From: Variovorax paradoxus
GTDB lineage: Bacteria; Pseudomonadota; Gammaproteobacteria; Burkholderiales; Burkholderiaceae_C
Direction of reading: 5' to 3'
Assembly (NCBI RefSeq): GCF_018614955.1
Contig: NZ_JAGGNV010000001.1
Location: forward strand, 145,501-209,500
DNA length: 64,000 nt
Shown here: positions 54,499 through 64,000 of the stretch, in pieces
Layout of the letters: each line of letters starts with the position of its first letter
Position numbering within the stretch: position 1 is the first letter of the stretch
The notes under the pieces: generated by a model
Database searches by the model: none
The model's input: the letters and a program-made list of their open reading frames with translations, nothing else
What the model was told of the DNA's origin: nothing
Program-made: the position numbers and the translations under genes

Positions 54499-54883
54499 CA
54501 CGGGTTTCCTGGTCGCGCTGTTCAACGACGGCGATGCCCATCACGCGGGCGCCGTGGGCATGCTGAAACAGCTTGCCGGCAAGCGTCTCTATACCGTCTG
54601 GGAAGTGCTCACAGAGGCCGGCCACTTGCTCGACGATGTTGCATGGCTCAACTTGCTGCGCTGGGCGGCTGCAGGCCGACTCACAGTGCTGGCGAGCGAT
54701 CCGGCCAATCTTTCGGAGATCGCCGACTTCACCGAACGCTACGCCGATGGCGGTGCCGACCTAGCCGATGTTGCGTTGGTTTTTGCGGCCGATCGAACGG
54801 GCATCTACAACGTGCTGACGGTGGATCGGAAGGACTTTGATCGCTATCGTAGTCCCCGGGGTCAACGATTGAAGCGGCTCTAG
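54473..54883 (+). CDS. PIN-domain toxin (VapC-like)
   Basis: The 136-aa PIN ribonuclease has the acidic residues expected of the family: Asp9 in LADTGFLVALFND, Glu44 or Glu48 in VWEVLTEAGHLL, Asp96/Asp99 in GADLADVALV and Asp118 in VLTVDRKDF. It probably cleaves RNA when free of its antitoxin. The start is GTG 54473, with GGAG upstream, inside the 3' end of the antitoxin gene. Confidence 0.8.
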   Translation: MKSTDTLADTGFLVALFNDGDAHHAGAVGMLKQLAGKRLYTVWEVLTEAGHLLDDVAWLNLLRWAAAGRLTVLASDPANLSEIADFTERYADGGADLADVALVFAADRTGIYNVLTVDRKDFDRYRSPRGQRLKRL

Positions 54884-54902
54884 CTGAAGGATTGAGCGGC
54901 GT

Positions 54903-55823
54903 TCAAACCGGCAGGAAGCCGTCGACCGACAGATAGCGCTCGCCGGTGTCGTAGTTGAAGCCAAGCACCACCGCATCGGGTGCCAGTTCCGGCAGCTTCT
55001 GCGCGATCGCGGTCAGCGTCGCGCCCGAGGAGATGCCGACCAGCATGCCCTCTTCGGCCGCGCAGCGGCGCGCCATCTCGCGCGCCGGTTCGGCATCGAC
55101 CTGGATCACGCCGTCGAGCAGTTCGGTATCGAGGTTCTTCGGAATGAAGCCCGCGCCGATGCCCTGGATCGGGTGCGGCGAAGGCGCGCCGCCCGAGATC
55201 ACGGGCGAGGCCACGGGTTCGACCGCAAACACCTTGAGCTTGGGCCACTTCTTCTTGAGCACCCGTGCGCAGCCCGTGATGTGGCCGCCGGTGCCGACGC
55301 CGGTGATCAGCACATCCAGCCCATCGGGAAAGTCGGCCGCGATCTCCTCGGCCGTGGTGCGCGCGTGCACCTCGACGTTGGCCGGGTTGTTGAATTGCTG
55401 CGGCATCCAGGCGCCGGGCGTGCCGGCGACGATCTCCTCGGCGCGCGCGATCGATCCCTTCATGCCCTTCTCGCGCGGTGTCAGGTCGAAGCTCGCGCCG
55501 TAGGCCAGCATGAGACGACGGCGCTCGAGCGACATGCTGTCGGGCATCACGAGGATGAGCTTGTAGCCCTTGACGGCCGCGACCATCGCGAGCCCGATGC
55601 CGGTGTTGCCAGAGGTCGGCTCGACGATGGTGCCGCCGGGCTTGAGCGCGCCGGACTTCTCGGCATCCTCGACCATCGAGAGCGCGATGCGGTCCTTGAT
55701 CGAGCCGCCGGGATTGGCGCGCTCGGACTTGATCCACACCTGCTGCGTCGCTCGGCCGAACAGGCGCTGGATGCGGATGTGCGGCGTGTTGCCGATGGTC
55801 TGCAGGATGTTCTGGGCTTTCAT
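54903..55823 (-). CDS. cysK: Cysteine synthase A
   Basis: The 306-aa PLP enzyme makes cysteine from O-acetylserine and sulfide. The PLP-binding Lys43 is in [11 protein letters not shown], the substrate loop is [12 protein letters not shown] and the phosphate loop is [11 protein letters not shown]. Phe is present in the QFNNPAN segment. ATG 55823 begins [14 protein letters not shown]. It is divergent from rnpB and convergent with the PIN toxin gene, 19 bp away. Confidence 0.93.
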   Translation of the reverse strand: MKAQNILQTIGNTPHIRIQRLFGRATQQVWIKSERANPGGSIKDRIALSMVEDAEKSGALKPGGTIVEPTSGNTGIGLAMVAAVKGYKLILVMPDSMSLERRRLMLAYGASFDLTPREKGMKGSIARAEEIVAGTPGAWMPQQFNNPANVEVHARTTAEEIAADFPDGLDVLITGVGTGGHITGCARVLKKKWPKLKVFAVEPVASPVISGGAPSPHPIQGIGAGFIPKNLDTELLDGVIQVDAEPAREMARRCAAEEGMLVGISSGATLTAIAQKLPELAPDAVVLGFNYDTGERYLSVDGFLPV

Positions 55824-55878
55824 GCGGGATTCCTTCGTGTAGCGCCAAGGGGGCCGCCATTGTCGCGATAATCGCCGG

Positions 55879-56207
55879 GTGAAGCACGCCAGACCGCCGC
55901 TGGTGCAAGTCTCGAAAGAGCGCACTGGAGGAAGGTCCGGACTGCACAGGACAGCGCAGGAGCTAACGGCTCTCCACCGCGAGGTGAGGATCAGAGCAAC
56001 AGAGACGAGTCGGCCGGGGGCGACCCCGGCCGGGTGAAACGGGCAATCTCTGCGCGCAGCAACACCAAGTAGGCCAGCGTCGATGTGGTTCCGCAGAGCT
56101 GGCGGGTAGGTGGCACCGAGCCGTTTGGCGACAAACGGCCCAGAGTAATGGCGGTCACGTTGGGGGCAACCTCAATGCACAGAATCCGGCCTACAGGCGC
56201 GCTTCAC
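55879..56207 (+). ncRNA. rnpB: RNase P RNA
   Basis: This is the catalytic RNA of RNase P, which trims tRNA 5' ends. The universal segments are visible: GAGGAAGGTCCGGACT near the start, AGAGCAACAGAGACGAG in the middle, and ACAGAATCCGGCCTACA at the end. The P1 helix is formed by GTGAAGC...CGCC and GGCG...GCTTCAC, which fixes the ends. A run of six T follows at 56210-56215. Its 3' end overlaps the stop region of the convergent membrane-protein gene by 4 bp. Confidence 0.95.
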
Positions 56208-56845
56208 ACTTTTTTCGGCGTCGGCTTCTTGCGGCCGATCGCCACCAGCAGCGCGGCGACCAGCGAGAAGCCGATCAGCACGCCCACCGCATTGAGCGCG
56301 GTGCGGCCATAGCCCAACGCACCTACGTCGATGAATGGGTAGGGGTAGACGCCAGCGATCGCGCCGCGCACCAGTGCATAGACCAGATAACCCAGCGGAT
56401 AGATCCACCAGTGCGGGAGGTCGCGCCAGCGCAGGCCGCGCGCGGGCACCGCGATCCACCAATAGGCGAGAAAAAGCACCGGCATCAGGTAGTGCAGCAG
56501 CACGTCGGCCAGCCACAGCATGCCCTGCGGATTCCAGATGTGGCGCAGCACGAAGAAGTAGACCAGGCCCACCACCGCGATGTTGGCGCCGATTGCGCTC
56601 GCCACGCCGGGCCTTCGGAAGAAACGCCGCAACGTGCCCTGCGCAGCGCTCGCCGCGGCCGTCAGCGCCAGCGCCGCAAGCAGGTTGGTCAGGATGGTGA
56701 AGTAGCCGAGGTACATGAAGACGCCCCAGCCGGCTGTTCGCCCGCCGGCCGTGGCCAGCCCGATCGACAGCGCCAGCTGCAGCGCGAGTGCAGCCCAGCC
56801 GGTGAGTGCAGCTGCGGCGGCGAACAGGCGCACGGGCACGGGCAT
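56204..56845 (-). CDS. Pr6Pr-family membrane protein
   Basis: The 213-aa protein has about six hydrophobic segments and the family features YLGYFTILTNLLAALALTAA and LLHYLMPVLFLAYWWIAVP. The function of Pr6Pr proteins is unknown. ATG 56845 overlaps the pseudouridine synthase stop by one base. The gene ends four bases inside the 3' end of rnpB on the other strand. Confidence 0.85.
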   Translation of the reverse strand: MPVPVRLFAAAAALTGWAALALQLALSIGLATAGGRTAGWGVFMYLGYFTILTNLLAALALTAAASAAQGTLRRFFRRPGVASAIGANIAVVGLVYFFVLRHIWNPQGMLWLADVLLHYLMPVLFLAYWWIAVPARGLRWRDLPHWWIYPLGYLVYALVRGAIAGVYPYPFIDVGALGYGRTALNAVGVLIGFSLVAALLVAIGRKKPTPKKV

Positions 56846-57555
56846 CAGAAGCGCTCGTTCGGCAGCAGGTAGCGCCACTGCCCGGGCAGCAAGCCCGCCA
56901 GCGGCACGCGGCCGATGCGGATGCGCTTCATCGCAAGGATGCGCAGGCCCGCCTCGTCGCACAGGTGGGCGATCTGCCCCGGCCGCGGACCTTTGATCGC
57001 AAAGCGCAGGCCGGTGTGGCCCTCGGCCTGCTGGCCGATGCTGACGCGTGCCGCAGAGGCGCGTTCGAGGCGCGCGAGCACATCGGGCCCGACCGGCCCT
57101 GCGACGTCGACCATCACTTCGTTCTCGAGAATGCCCGCGTCTTCCTGCAGCTTGCGCTCGATGCGCCACTCCTGCGTGAAGACCACCAGCCCGCTGGCGC
57201 CGGTTTCGAGCGGCGTCATGCAGCGCTGCGCCGCCACGTGACGCGGCAGGAAGCGCAGGCCCGCACGCTCCGGCTCGTGGTGGTTGGCGGGCACCAGCAG
57301 GCGATGCGCGTTGTCGGTCGGCGTGCCGGCCGGCTTGTGCAGCAGCAGCGTGACCGGCACCACCGGCTCGGGCCGCGCGCCGGCTTCGATCTCGACCTGC
57401 TGGTGCGCCTGCACGCGCGTCTGCGGCAGCAGCGCCGGTTCGCCGTCGATGCGCACCGCGCCGTTCTCGATCAGCAGCTCGGCTTCGCGCCGCGAGCAGC
57501 CGGCCATCGCGGCCACGCGTTTGGCCAGGCGGATGCCTTCTTCGGTGTCGGTCAT
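56845..57555 (-). CDS. Pseudouridine synthase-like protein with degenerate active site
   Basis: The 236-aa protein has an S4 domain (RLAKRVAAMAGCSRREAELL) and a RsuA/RluF-like catalytic domain. The usual GRLD catalytic motif is replaced by TPLETGASGLVVFTQ, so the nucleophile Asp is Glu and the Arg is Pro. It may bind rRNA without modifying it, or use altered chemistry. ATG 57555 overlaps the Nudix/MBL stop by 4 bp. Confidence 0.85.
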   Translation of the reverse strand: MTDTEEGIRLAKRVAAMAGCSRREAELLIENGAVRIDGEPALLPQTRVQAHQQVEIEAGARPEPVVPVTLLLHKPAGTPTDNAHRLLVPANHHEPERAGLRFLPRHVAAQRCMTPLETGASGLVVFTQEWRIERKLQEDAGILENEVMVDVAGPVGPDVLARLERASAARVSIGQQAEGHTGLRFAIKGPRPGQIAHLCDEAGLRILAMKRIRIGRVPLAGLLPGQWRYLLPNERF

Positions 57556-59216
57556 GGCGCCGCCATTTGCCGGATGCGCTCCACATGCGCGGCCAGCGAA
57601 CGTGCGGCCACCGGCCACATGCGTTCGGGCACGTCGTCGTAGGCGAGCGGCAGCCAGTCCTCGGGCGTGCCCTGCGGCAGGCGCTGCATCGCGGCGGCGA
57701 TCTTGGCCTCGCGTTTCAGGCGGTGTGCCTTCAGATAGGCGATGGCGGCGCGCGCCTCGCCGAGCGCGTAGCCGTGCGCCGGCAGGATGAAGCGGATGTC
57801 GCCTTCGGCGCAGACCGCGTCGAGCCGGTCGAGCGAGTCGAGGTAGGCGTTCATGTTGCCGTCCGGCGGATCGACCACCGTGGTGCTGCCGTTGAGCACA
57901 TGGTCGCCGGAGAACAAGAGGCCGTCCTCCTCCAGCACCAGGCAGAGGTGGTTGGCCGCGTGGCCGGGGGTGTGGACCGCGCGCAGCGTGTGCGTGGCGC
58001 CGTCCGGGCCTGCCAGCACGAGGCGCTCCTGGTCCTGCAGCGCGCGGTCGGGCGAGAAGCGCGCCGAGGCGCGCGCGGTCGGCGCCGAGGGCAGGCCGAG
58101 GATCGGCGGCCTCGATGCTGCGCACAGCGCCTGCAGCGGTGCCGCGCCCGGCGAATGGTCGGCATGCGAATGGGTGCACACGATCATGCGGATGTCGCCG
58201 CCGGTCGCGCGGTGCAGCCGCTCGATGTGGCCCGCCTCGTTCGGCCCGGGATCGATCACGATGTAGCCGCTGGCCGCATCGCCCACGATGTAGCTGTTGG
58301 TGCCCGGCCCGGTCATCGCGCCGGGGTTCGGCGCGGTCAGCCGCTGCACGTTCTTCAAGAGCGCCACCGGCGCCTCGCTCTGCCAGTCGAGCGCATGCAC
58401 GATCTGGCCGTCGGGGCAGGCCAGCGCCAGTTCGCCGTAGGGCGAGTCGTGCTCCATGTAGCGCGCCTCCTGGCCGAGCAGCAGGCCAGCGCGCGGACAG
58501 CTGGTGAACAGCGGGCCTTCGCCGCCGGCCCGGTTCGCGCATGCGTCGAGCAGGGCATCGACCGAGTCGTAGGCGGCCATGCGCTCCAGCGTGCGCAGGG
58601 TCGGGAAGATCATGAAGAAGCCGCCCGCCTGGTGCCGCGCCAGGGCATCGGCCGGCCGCACCCAGCAGGGCTCGAACTGCTCGGTCTCGTCGGCGGTCGG
58701 CGTCTGGCCCACGGGCATGCGCGCCACCAGGAAGGGCACGTCGAAGCGCTTGGGCAGGTCGCGGTCGGTGATCCAGTGCGCGAAGGTGAAGACTTCGTCG
58801 GTCGCAAGCCGCAGTCCGCGCGCCGCGCACTGGTCGGCCAGGGCGACGGCGCTCGCGGCGGTGCTGCGGTCCATGGCGGCCACGTCTTCGGCACTGACGG
58901 GGCGGCCGTCCTCGTGGCGCGCGAGCAGGACGCCGAGTTCCTCGAAGCTTTCACGCACCGCGGCCACGGCCTGCGTGAGCTGCACCTCGCCTTGCGTGGC
59001 CCGGCGCGCCGCGATGCGGTGCGCGGCGCGGTCGCCTTCGTCGATGCGCCCGCCGGGGAACACATAGGCGCCGGGCGCGAAGCTCGCGCCGGCGGAGCGG
59101 CGCGTCATCAGGACTTCGATGCCTGCGGGCGTGTCGCGCAGCAGGAGCACGGTGGCGGCGGCGAAGAGCGGCGCCGGTTCGCGCGGGGGATGAAGTTGTT
59201 GGGTGGGGCGGACCAT
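57552..59216 (-). CDS. Nudix hydrolase and metallo-beta-lactamase fusion protein
   Basis: The 554-aa protein joins two enzymes. Residues about 15-240 form a Nudix domain with a Nudix-box remnant GAYVFPGGRIDEG and AVRESFEELGVLL. Residues about 275-540 form a metallo-beta-lactamase domain with MIVCTHSHADHSPGAAPLQA and later LFSGDHVL zinc motifs. Both occur as separate neighbours elsewhere; here they are one chain. A role in clearing acyl-CoA, nucleotide or thioester by-products is possible. It heads a coupled set with the pseudouridine synthase-like and Pr6Pr genes. Confidence 0.88.
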   Translation of the reverse strand: MVRPTQQLHPPREPAPLFAAATVLLLRDTPAGIEVLMTRRSAGASFAPGAYVFPGGRIDEGDRAAHRIAARRATQGEVQLTQAVAAVRESFEELGVLLARHEDGRPVSAEDVAAMDRSTAASAVALADQCAARGLRLATDEVFTFAHWITDRDLPKRFDVPFLVARMPVGQTPTADETEQFEPCWVRPADALARHQAGGFFMIFPTLRTLERMAAYDSVDALLDACANRAGGEGPLFTSCPRAGLLLGQEARYMEHDSPYGELALACPDGQIVHALDWQSEAPVALLKNVQRLTAPNPGAMTGPGTNSYIVGDAASGYIVIDPGPNEAGHIERLHRATGGDIRMIVCTHSHADHSPGAAPLQALCAASRPPILGLPSAPTARASARFSPDRALQDQERLVLAGPDGATHTLRAVHTPGHAANHLCLVLEEDGLLFSGDHVLNGSTTVVDPPDGNMNAYLDSLDRLDAVCAEGDIRFILPAHGYALGEARAAIAYLKAHRLKREAKIAAAMQRLPQGTPEDWLPLAYDDVPERMWPVAARSLAAHVERIRQMAAP

Positions 59217-59330
59217 GGGCGCAATGTATGGGGATCAGTTCAGCCGGCCGTCCGGCATAAGCTTCGACACGGTTTCGCATGAGCCTCGCGCCACAATCGA
59301 CGCTTGCTCCATCCGCTTCGAAGGACAGTC

Positions 59331-60338
59331 ATGCCCGATTCTCTCTCCAGCCGCTCGCGCCGTCTGCTCGCCGCTGCCGGCCTCGCCCTCGGCGCCTGCG
59401 GCGCGCCTTCCGCCTTCGCGCAGGCCGAGTGGCCGCAGCAACCCGTCACGCTGATCATGGGCTTCCCGGCCGGCTCGGGCGTCGACGTGGTGGCGCGCAC
59501 GATCCAGGAATCCTTGCAGCAGAAGCTCGGCCAGCCCGTGGTGATCGACTACAAGTCCGGCGCCGCCGGCAACATCGCGAGCGAATACGTCGCGCGCGCC
59601 AAGCCCGACGGCTACACGCTCGCCTTCGGCACCGCCGCCACGCACGGCAGCAACGCGGCGCTCTACAAGAAGCTGCCCTTCGACGTCGAGGCCGACTTCG
59701 TGCCCGTTGCGCCGGTGCTCGACGTCTCCAACGTGCTCACCGTCAATCCCGAGGTGATCAACGTCAAGACGCTCAAGGAGTTCGTCGAGCTGGTGAAGGC
59801 CAACCCCGGCAAGTACAACTACGCCTCTACCGGCAACGGCGCCGGCACCCACATGGCTTTTGCCGAGTTGAACTCGCGCCTCGGCCTGCAGATGGTGCAC
59901 GTGCCCTACAAGGGCGGGCCGGAGGCCATCGCCTCGGTGGTGCGCGGCGAGACCTGCTGCATCATGAACCAGGTGCAGACCGTGCTGCCGCAGTACAAGG
60001 CCGGCAAGGTGCGGCTCTTGGGCGTCACCACCGCCAAGCCGGTGGCGGCGGTGAAGGAGGTGCCGACCATCGCGTCCAGCGGCATCGCCGGCACCCAAGG
60101 CTTCGACAGCTCGATCTGGTTCGGCGTCTTCGCACCCAAGGGCACCGATGCGCGCATCGTCGACAAGCTCAATGCCGCGATCAAGTCCGTTCTCGAGCAG
60201 CCCGAGATCCGCGAGAAGTTCGAAGGCCAGGGCAACACGGTGCGCATCGAGACGCCCGCGCAGTTCAAGGCGACCGTCCATGCCAACCGCGTGAAGTGGG
60301 CCGAGGTGGCGAAGGCGGCGAACATCAGTATCGACTGA
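59331..60338 (+). CDS. Bug/TctC-type binding protein
   Basis: The 335-aa protein has a signal peptide (LLAAAGLALGACGAPSAFAQ) and Bug motifs (VTLIMGFPAGSGVDVVARTI, VVIDYKSGAAGNIASEYVA). It is a periplasmic carboxylate receptor with no adjacent membrane or catabolic genes. ATG 59331 follows GAAGGACAG. The signal sequence contains a Cys in a GACG context, so a lipoprotein is possible but the AFAQ cleavage looks better. Confidence 0.9.
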   Translation: MPDSLSSRSRRLLAAAGLALGACGAPSAFAQAEWPQQPVTLIMGFPAGSGVDVVARTIQESLQQKLGQPVVIDYKSGAAGNIASEYVARAKPDGYTLAFGTAATHGSNAALYKKLPFDVEADFVPVAPVLDVSNVLTVNPEVINVKTLKEFVELVKANPGKYNYASTGNGAGTHMAFAELNSRLGLQMVHVPYKGGPEAIASVVRGETCCIMNQVQTVLPQYKAGKVRLLGVTTAKPVAAVKEVPTIASSGIAGTQGFDSSIWFGVFAPKGTDARIVDKLNAAIKSVLEQPEIREKFEGQGNTVRIETPAQFKATVHANRVKWAEVAKAANISID

Positions 60339-60364
60339 GGAGGCGCACGCTCCCTGGACGCACG

Positions 60365-60550
60365 CCCGGTATGCGGTGCGGGCCGTGCGACCCCACTGCG
60401 CCGGCCCTTCGGGCTACCCTGCGGTGCTCGCCTTTCGCGGGGTCTCGCTCGAACTCGCCTTCGGCTCAGACAATCGTGAGCCCTGATCCGCGAAAGGCTG
60501 CGCTCCTCGGCGGCACAGAGGGGATCGCCCGACCCGCACCGCATACCGGG
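60365..60550. repeat. Palindrome-ended intergenic element, type 1, copy B
   Basis: The 186-bp unit has perfect 18-bp terminal inverted repeats, CCCGGTATGCGGTGCGGG and CCCGCACCGCATACCGGG, and the internal CCTTTCGCGG/CCGCGAAAGG pair. It is the second copy of the element at 16020-16201. It lies 27 bp after the Bug gene stop, between convergent genes, in the same relative orientation as the first copy. Confidence 0.85.
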
Positions 60551-60589
60551 CTTGGTGGGTGATCGAGACTTGCGTGCGCCTCGAAGGCC

Positions 60590-60719
60590 CGGTGCCCTCG
60601 CCCCCGCCCTCTCCCAGAGGGAGAGGGAGTAAGACCGGCGCGTGGGGCGATCTGTCTTGTTCCCTCTCCCTCCGGGAGAGGGTTAGGGTGAGGGCACACC
60701 GCCCGCCTCCGCGCCCGCA
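60590..60719. repeat. REP-like GGGAGAGGG palindromic repeat
   Basis: Two hairpins are present: CCCTCTCCC-AGA-GGGAGAGGG near 60607 and CCCTCTCCCTCCGGGAGAGGG near 60662, the latter followed by TTAGGGTGAGGGC. The ends GTGCCCTC and GAGGGCAC are inverted copies. This is a REP-type sequence widespread in proteobacterial intergenic DNA. Just after it, ACCGCCCGCCTCCGCGCCC matches the edge of the type 2 element near 16420. Confidence 0.7.
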
Positions 60720-60734
60720 CGTCGTCAACAAAAC

Positions 60735-61259
60735 CTACTCCCCGGCGCGCGAACGCTTGAACTTCGCGATCTTCTCCTTCAGCTCCGTGTACTGCTCGCA
60801 GGGGAACCAGCAGAGCCTGTCGAGCGCCTTCAGGTGCTTCTCCGCGCCTTCGAGCCGGCCGACCTGCAGATAGGCCTCGCCCACGTACTCGTGCGCGTCG
60901 CGGTGGCCCGGGTTGAGCTGCAGGGCGCGCTCGTAGTGCTTGAAGGAGTTGTCCATGTCGCCCAGGTGGCGATAGGCGAAACCCAGCAGGTTCCACGCAT
61001 CGGCATTCCCGGGATCGGTCCGGATGGCCGCGTTCAGCCGGGGCAGCGCCTCGGCCCATTGTTCGACCTTGACGTGAGCCTGGCCGGCGCGGTAGTCGGG
61101 ATCCAGCTCCTGCTGCGACGGGCCGCCGCCTCCGCCGCCACCCCCGCCGCCTCCGCCGCCACCCCCGCCGCCTCCGCCGCCACCCCCGCCGCCCGCGGGC
61201 CATGCGGGCAGGCTTAAACCAACAAGACAAGCCACCGTCGCCAGGACCTTCTTGCGCAT
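60735..61259 (-). CDS. TPR protein with N-terminal polyglycine tract
   Basis: The 174-aa protein has a signal-like N-terminus (MRKKVLATVACLVGLSLPAW), then 24 consecutive Gly (about residues 23-46), then TPR units (PRLNAAIRTDPGNADAWNLL, YRHLGDMDNSFKHYERALQL, YVGEAYLQVGRLEGAEKHLK). The mature protein is probably periplasmic and acts as a protein-binding scaffold. The Gly tract is encoded by three near-identical 21-bp repeats at 61122-61193, so its length may vary between strains. ATG 61259 is the natural start; the open frame continues upstream only as a shadow of bkdA1. Confidence 0.8.
   Translation of the reverse strand: MRKKVLATVACLVGLSLPAWPAGGGGGGGGGGGGGGGGGGGGGGGGPSQQELDPDYRAGQAHVKVEQWAEALPRLNAAIRTDPGNADAWNLLGFAYRHLGDMDNSFKHYERALQLNPGHRDAHEYVGEAYLQVGRLEGAEKHLKALDRLCWFPCEQYTELKEKIAKFKRSRAGE
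61122..61193. repeat. 21-bp minisatellite encoding polyglycine
   Basis: Three tandem copies of a 21-bp unit (GCCGCCTCCGCCGCCACCCC plus one C on the plus strand), with partial units at the ends, give 24 glycine codons in the TPR protein. The copies appear identical, which suggests recent expansion and slippage. Confidence 0.85.
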
Positions 61260-61379
61260 GATGTTCTCCTGATGAGTGCCCCGCCACTCTCTCCCTACCG
61301 AATTCGAGTCCTGCCGGCCCTGCGTGTCAAGAGAGATACGCGCGATTGACCGGCTGCGCCGGAGCTTGAAATTCGCTAG

Positions 61380-63679
<2,300 letters not shown>

Positions 63680-64000
63680 ATGGGCACGCATGCGATCAAG
63701 GTGCCGGACATCGGCGAAGGGATCGCCGAGGTGGAGCTGGTGGCGTGGCGCGTGCAGCCCGGCGACATGGTGGCCGAAGACCAGGTGCTGGCCGACGTGA
63801 TGACCGACAAGGCGACGGTCGAGATCCCGTCGCCGGTCGCGGGCAAGGTGCTCGCGCTCGGCGGCGAAGTGGGGCAGCAGATCGCGGTGGGCGCGGAGCT
63901 GATTCGGATCGACGTGGGGGACGGCGGCGAGGCTGAGGCGGTGTCGGCCGCGCCCGCACGCGCGCCGGCGCAGGTGCTGGCACCGGCACCGGCACCGGCA
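63680..64000 (+). CDS. bkdB: Branched-chain 2-oxoacid dehydrogenase E2 (partial, lipoyl domain)
   Basis: The visible 107 residues start with a lipoyl domain: KVPDIGEGIAEVELVAW, with the lipoylated Lys44 in TDKATVEIPSP. An Ala/Pro linker (APAQVLAPAPAPA) follows at the window edge. The protein transfers the acyl group to CoA. ATG 63680 follows the bkdA2 stop with no gap. The rest of the gene lies beyond 64000. Confidence 0.92.
   Translation, partial: MGTHAIKVPDIGEGIAEVELVAWRVQPGDMVAEDQVLADVMTDKATVEIPSPVAGKVLALGGEVGQQIAVGAELIRIDVGDGGEAEAVSAAPARAPAQVLAPAPAPA

Noticed and set aside
61122..61193. CRISPR-like tandem repeats
   Set aside because: The repeats are in-frame, contiguous without spacers, and encode glycine within a gene.

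Overview
The window is a GC-rich chromosomal segment from a betaproteobacterium, most probably Comamonadaceae and Variovorax-like. That placement is an inference. It rests on dense operons of acyl-CoA and carboxylate catabolism, several solitary Bug/TctC-type binding proteins, a gltIJKL glutamate importer, a Comamonas-type tph operon and an rnpB gene of the usual proteobacterial form. No prophage backbone, plasmid functions, CRISPR array or tRNA gene was recognised.

Layout. 1-5365: a plus-strand acyl-CoA catabolic cluster (thiolase, hydrolase, thioesterase, atypical SDR, DsbA-family isomerase, enoyl-CoA hydratase). 5608-8076: a four-gene accessory module (lipoprotein, small helical protein, NlpC/P60-like protein with a peptidoglycan-binding domain, distant chitosanase-like protein). 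8140-12410: YciA-like thioesterase, Atm1-type ABC exporter, 2-hydroxyacid dehydrogenase, LysR regulator. 12772-15958: gltIJKL. 16453-19365: a TRAP transporter on the minus strand. 19454-28108: a minus-strand beta-oxidation operon ending in a Bug protein, with a divergent LysR gene at 28220. 29153-31294: an exported CMD-family protein and a frameshifted IS110-family element. 31426-33212: allantoate/ureidoglycolate genes. 33199-35207: small genes and a PEP-mutase-family enzyme. 35330-42155: a dipeptide-type ABC importer with a co-transcribed amidase. 42246-44787: pyrC, a NYN-domain protein and a DUF3025 protein. 44759-50314: tphC-A2-A3-B-A1 with divergent tphR. 50498-59216: htpX, two lipoproteins, a flavoprotein, a toxin-antitoxin pair, cysK, rnpB, a membrane protein, a degenerate pseudouridine synthase and a Nudix/metallo-beta-lactamase fusion. 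59331-64000: another Bug protein, a polyglycine TPR protein, and the start of the branched-chain 2-oxoacid dehydrogenase operon (bkdA1, bkdA2, bkdB), which runs off the end.

The most notable system is the tph operon. Its gene content and order match the terephthalate operon known from Comamonas. Terephthalate would be bound by TphC, dihydroxylated by TphA2A3 with electrons from TphA1, and rearomatised to protocatechuate by TphB, under the IclR regulator TphR. A perfect 17-bp palindrome overlaps the tphR start codon. Other things worth attention are the wall-hydrolase-like module, two enzymes with substituted catalytic residues (SDR Tyr to Phe, pseudouridine synthase Asp to Glu), a structured leader before the IS110 transposase that could be a bridge RNA, and two loci of palindrome-ended intergenic repeats, each lying between convergent genes.
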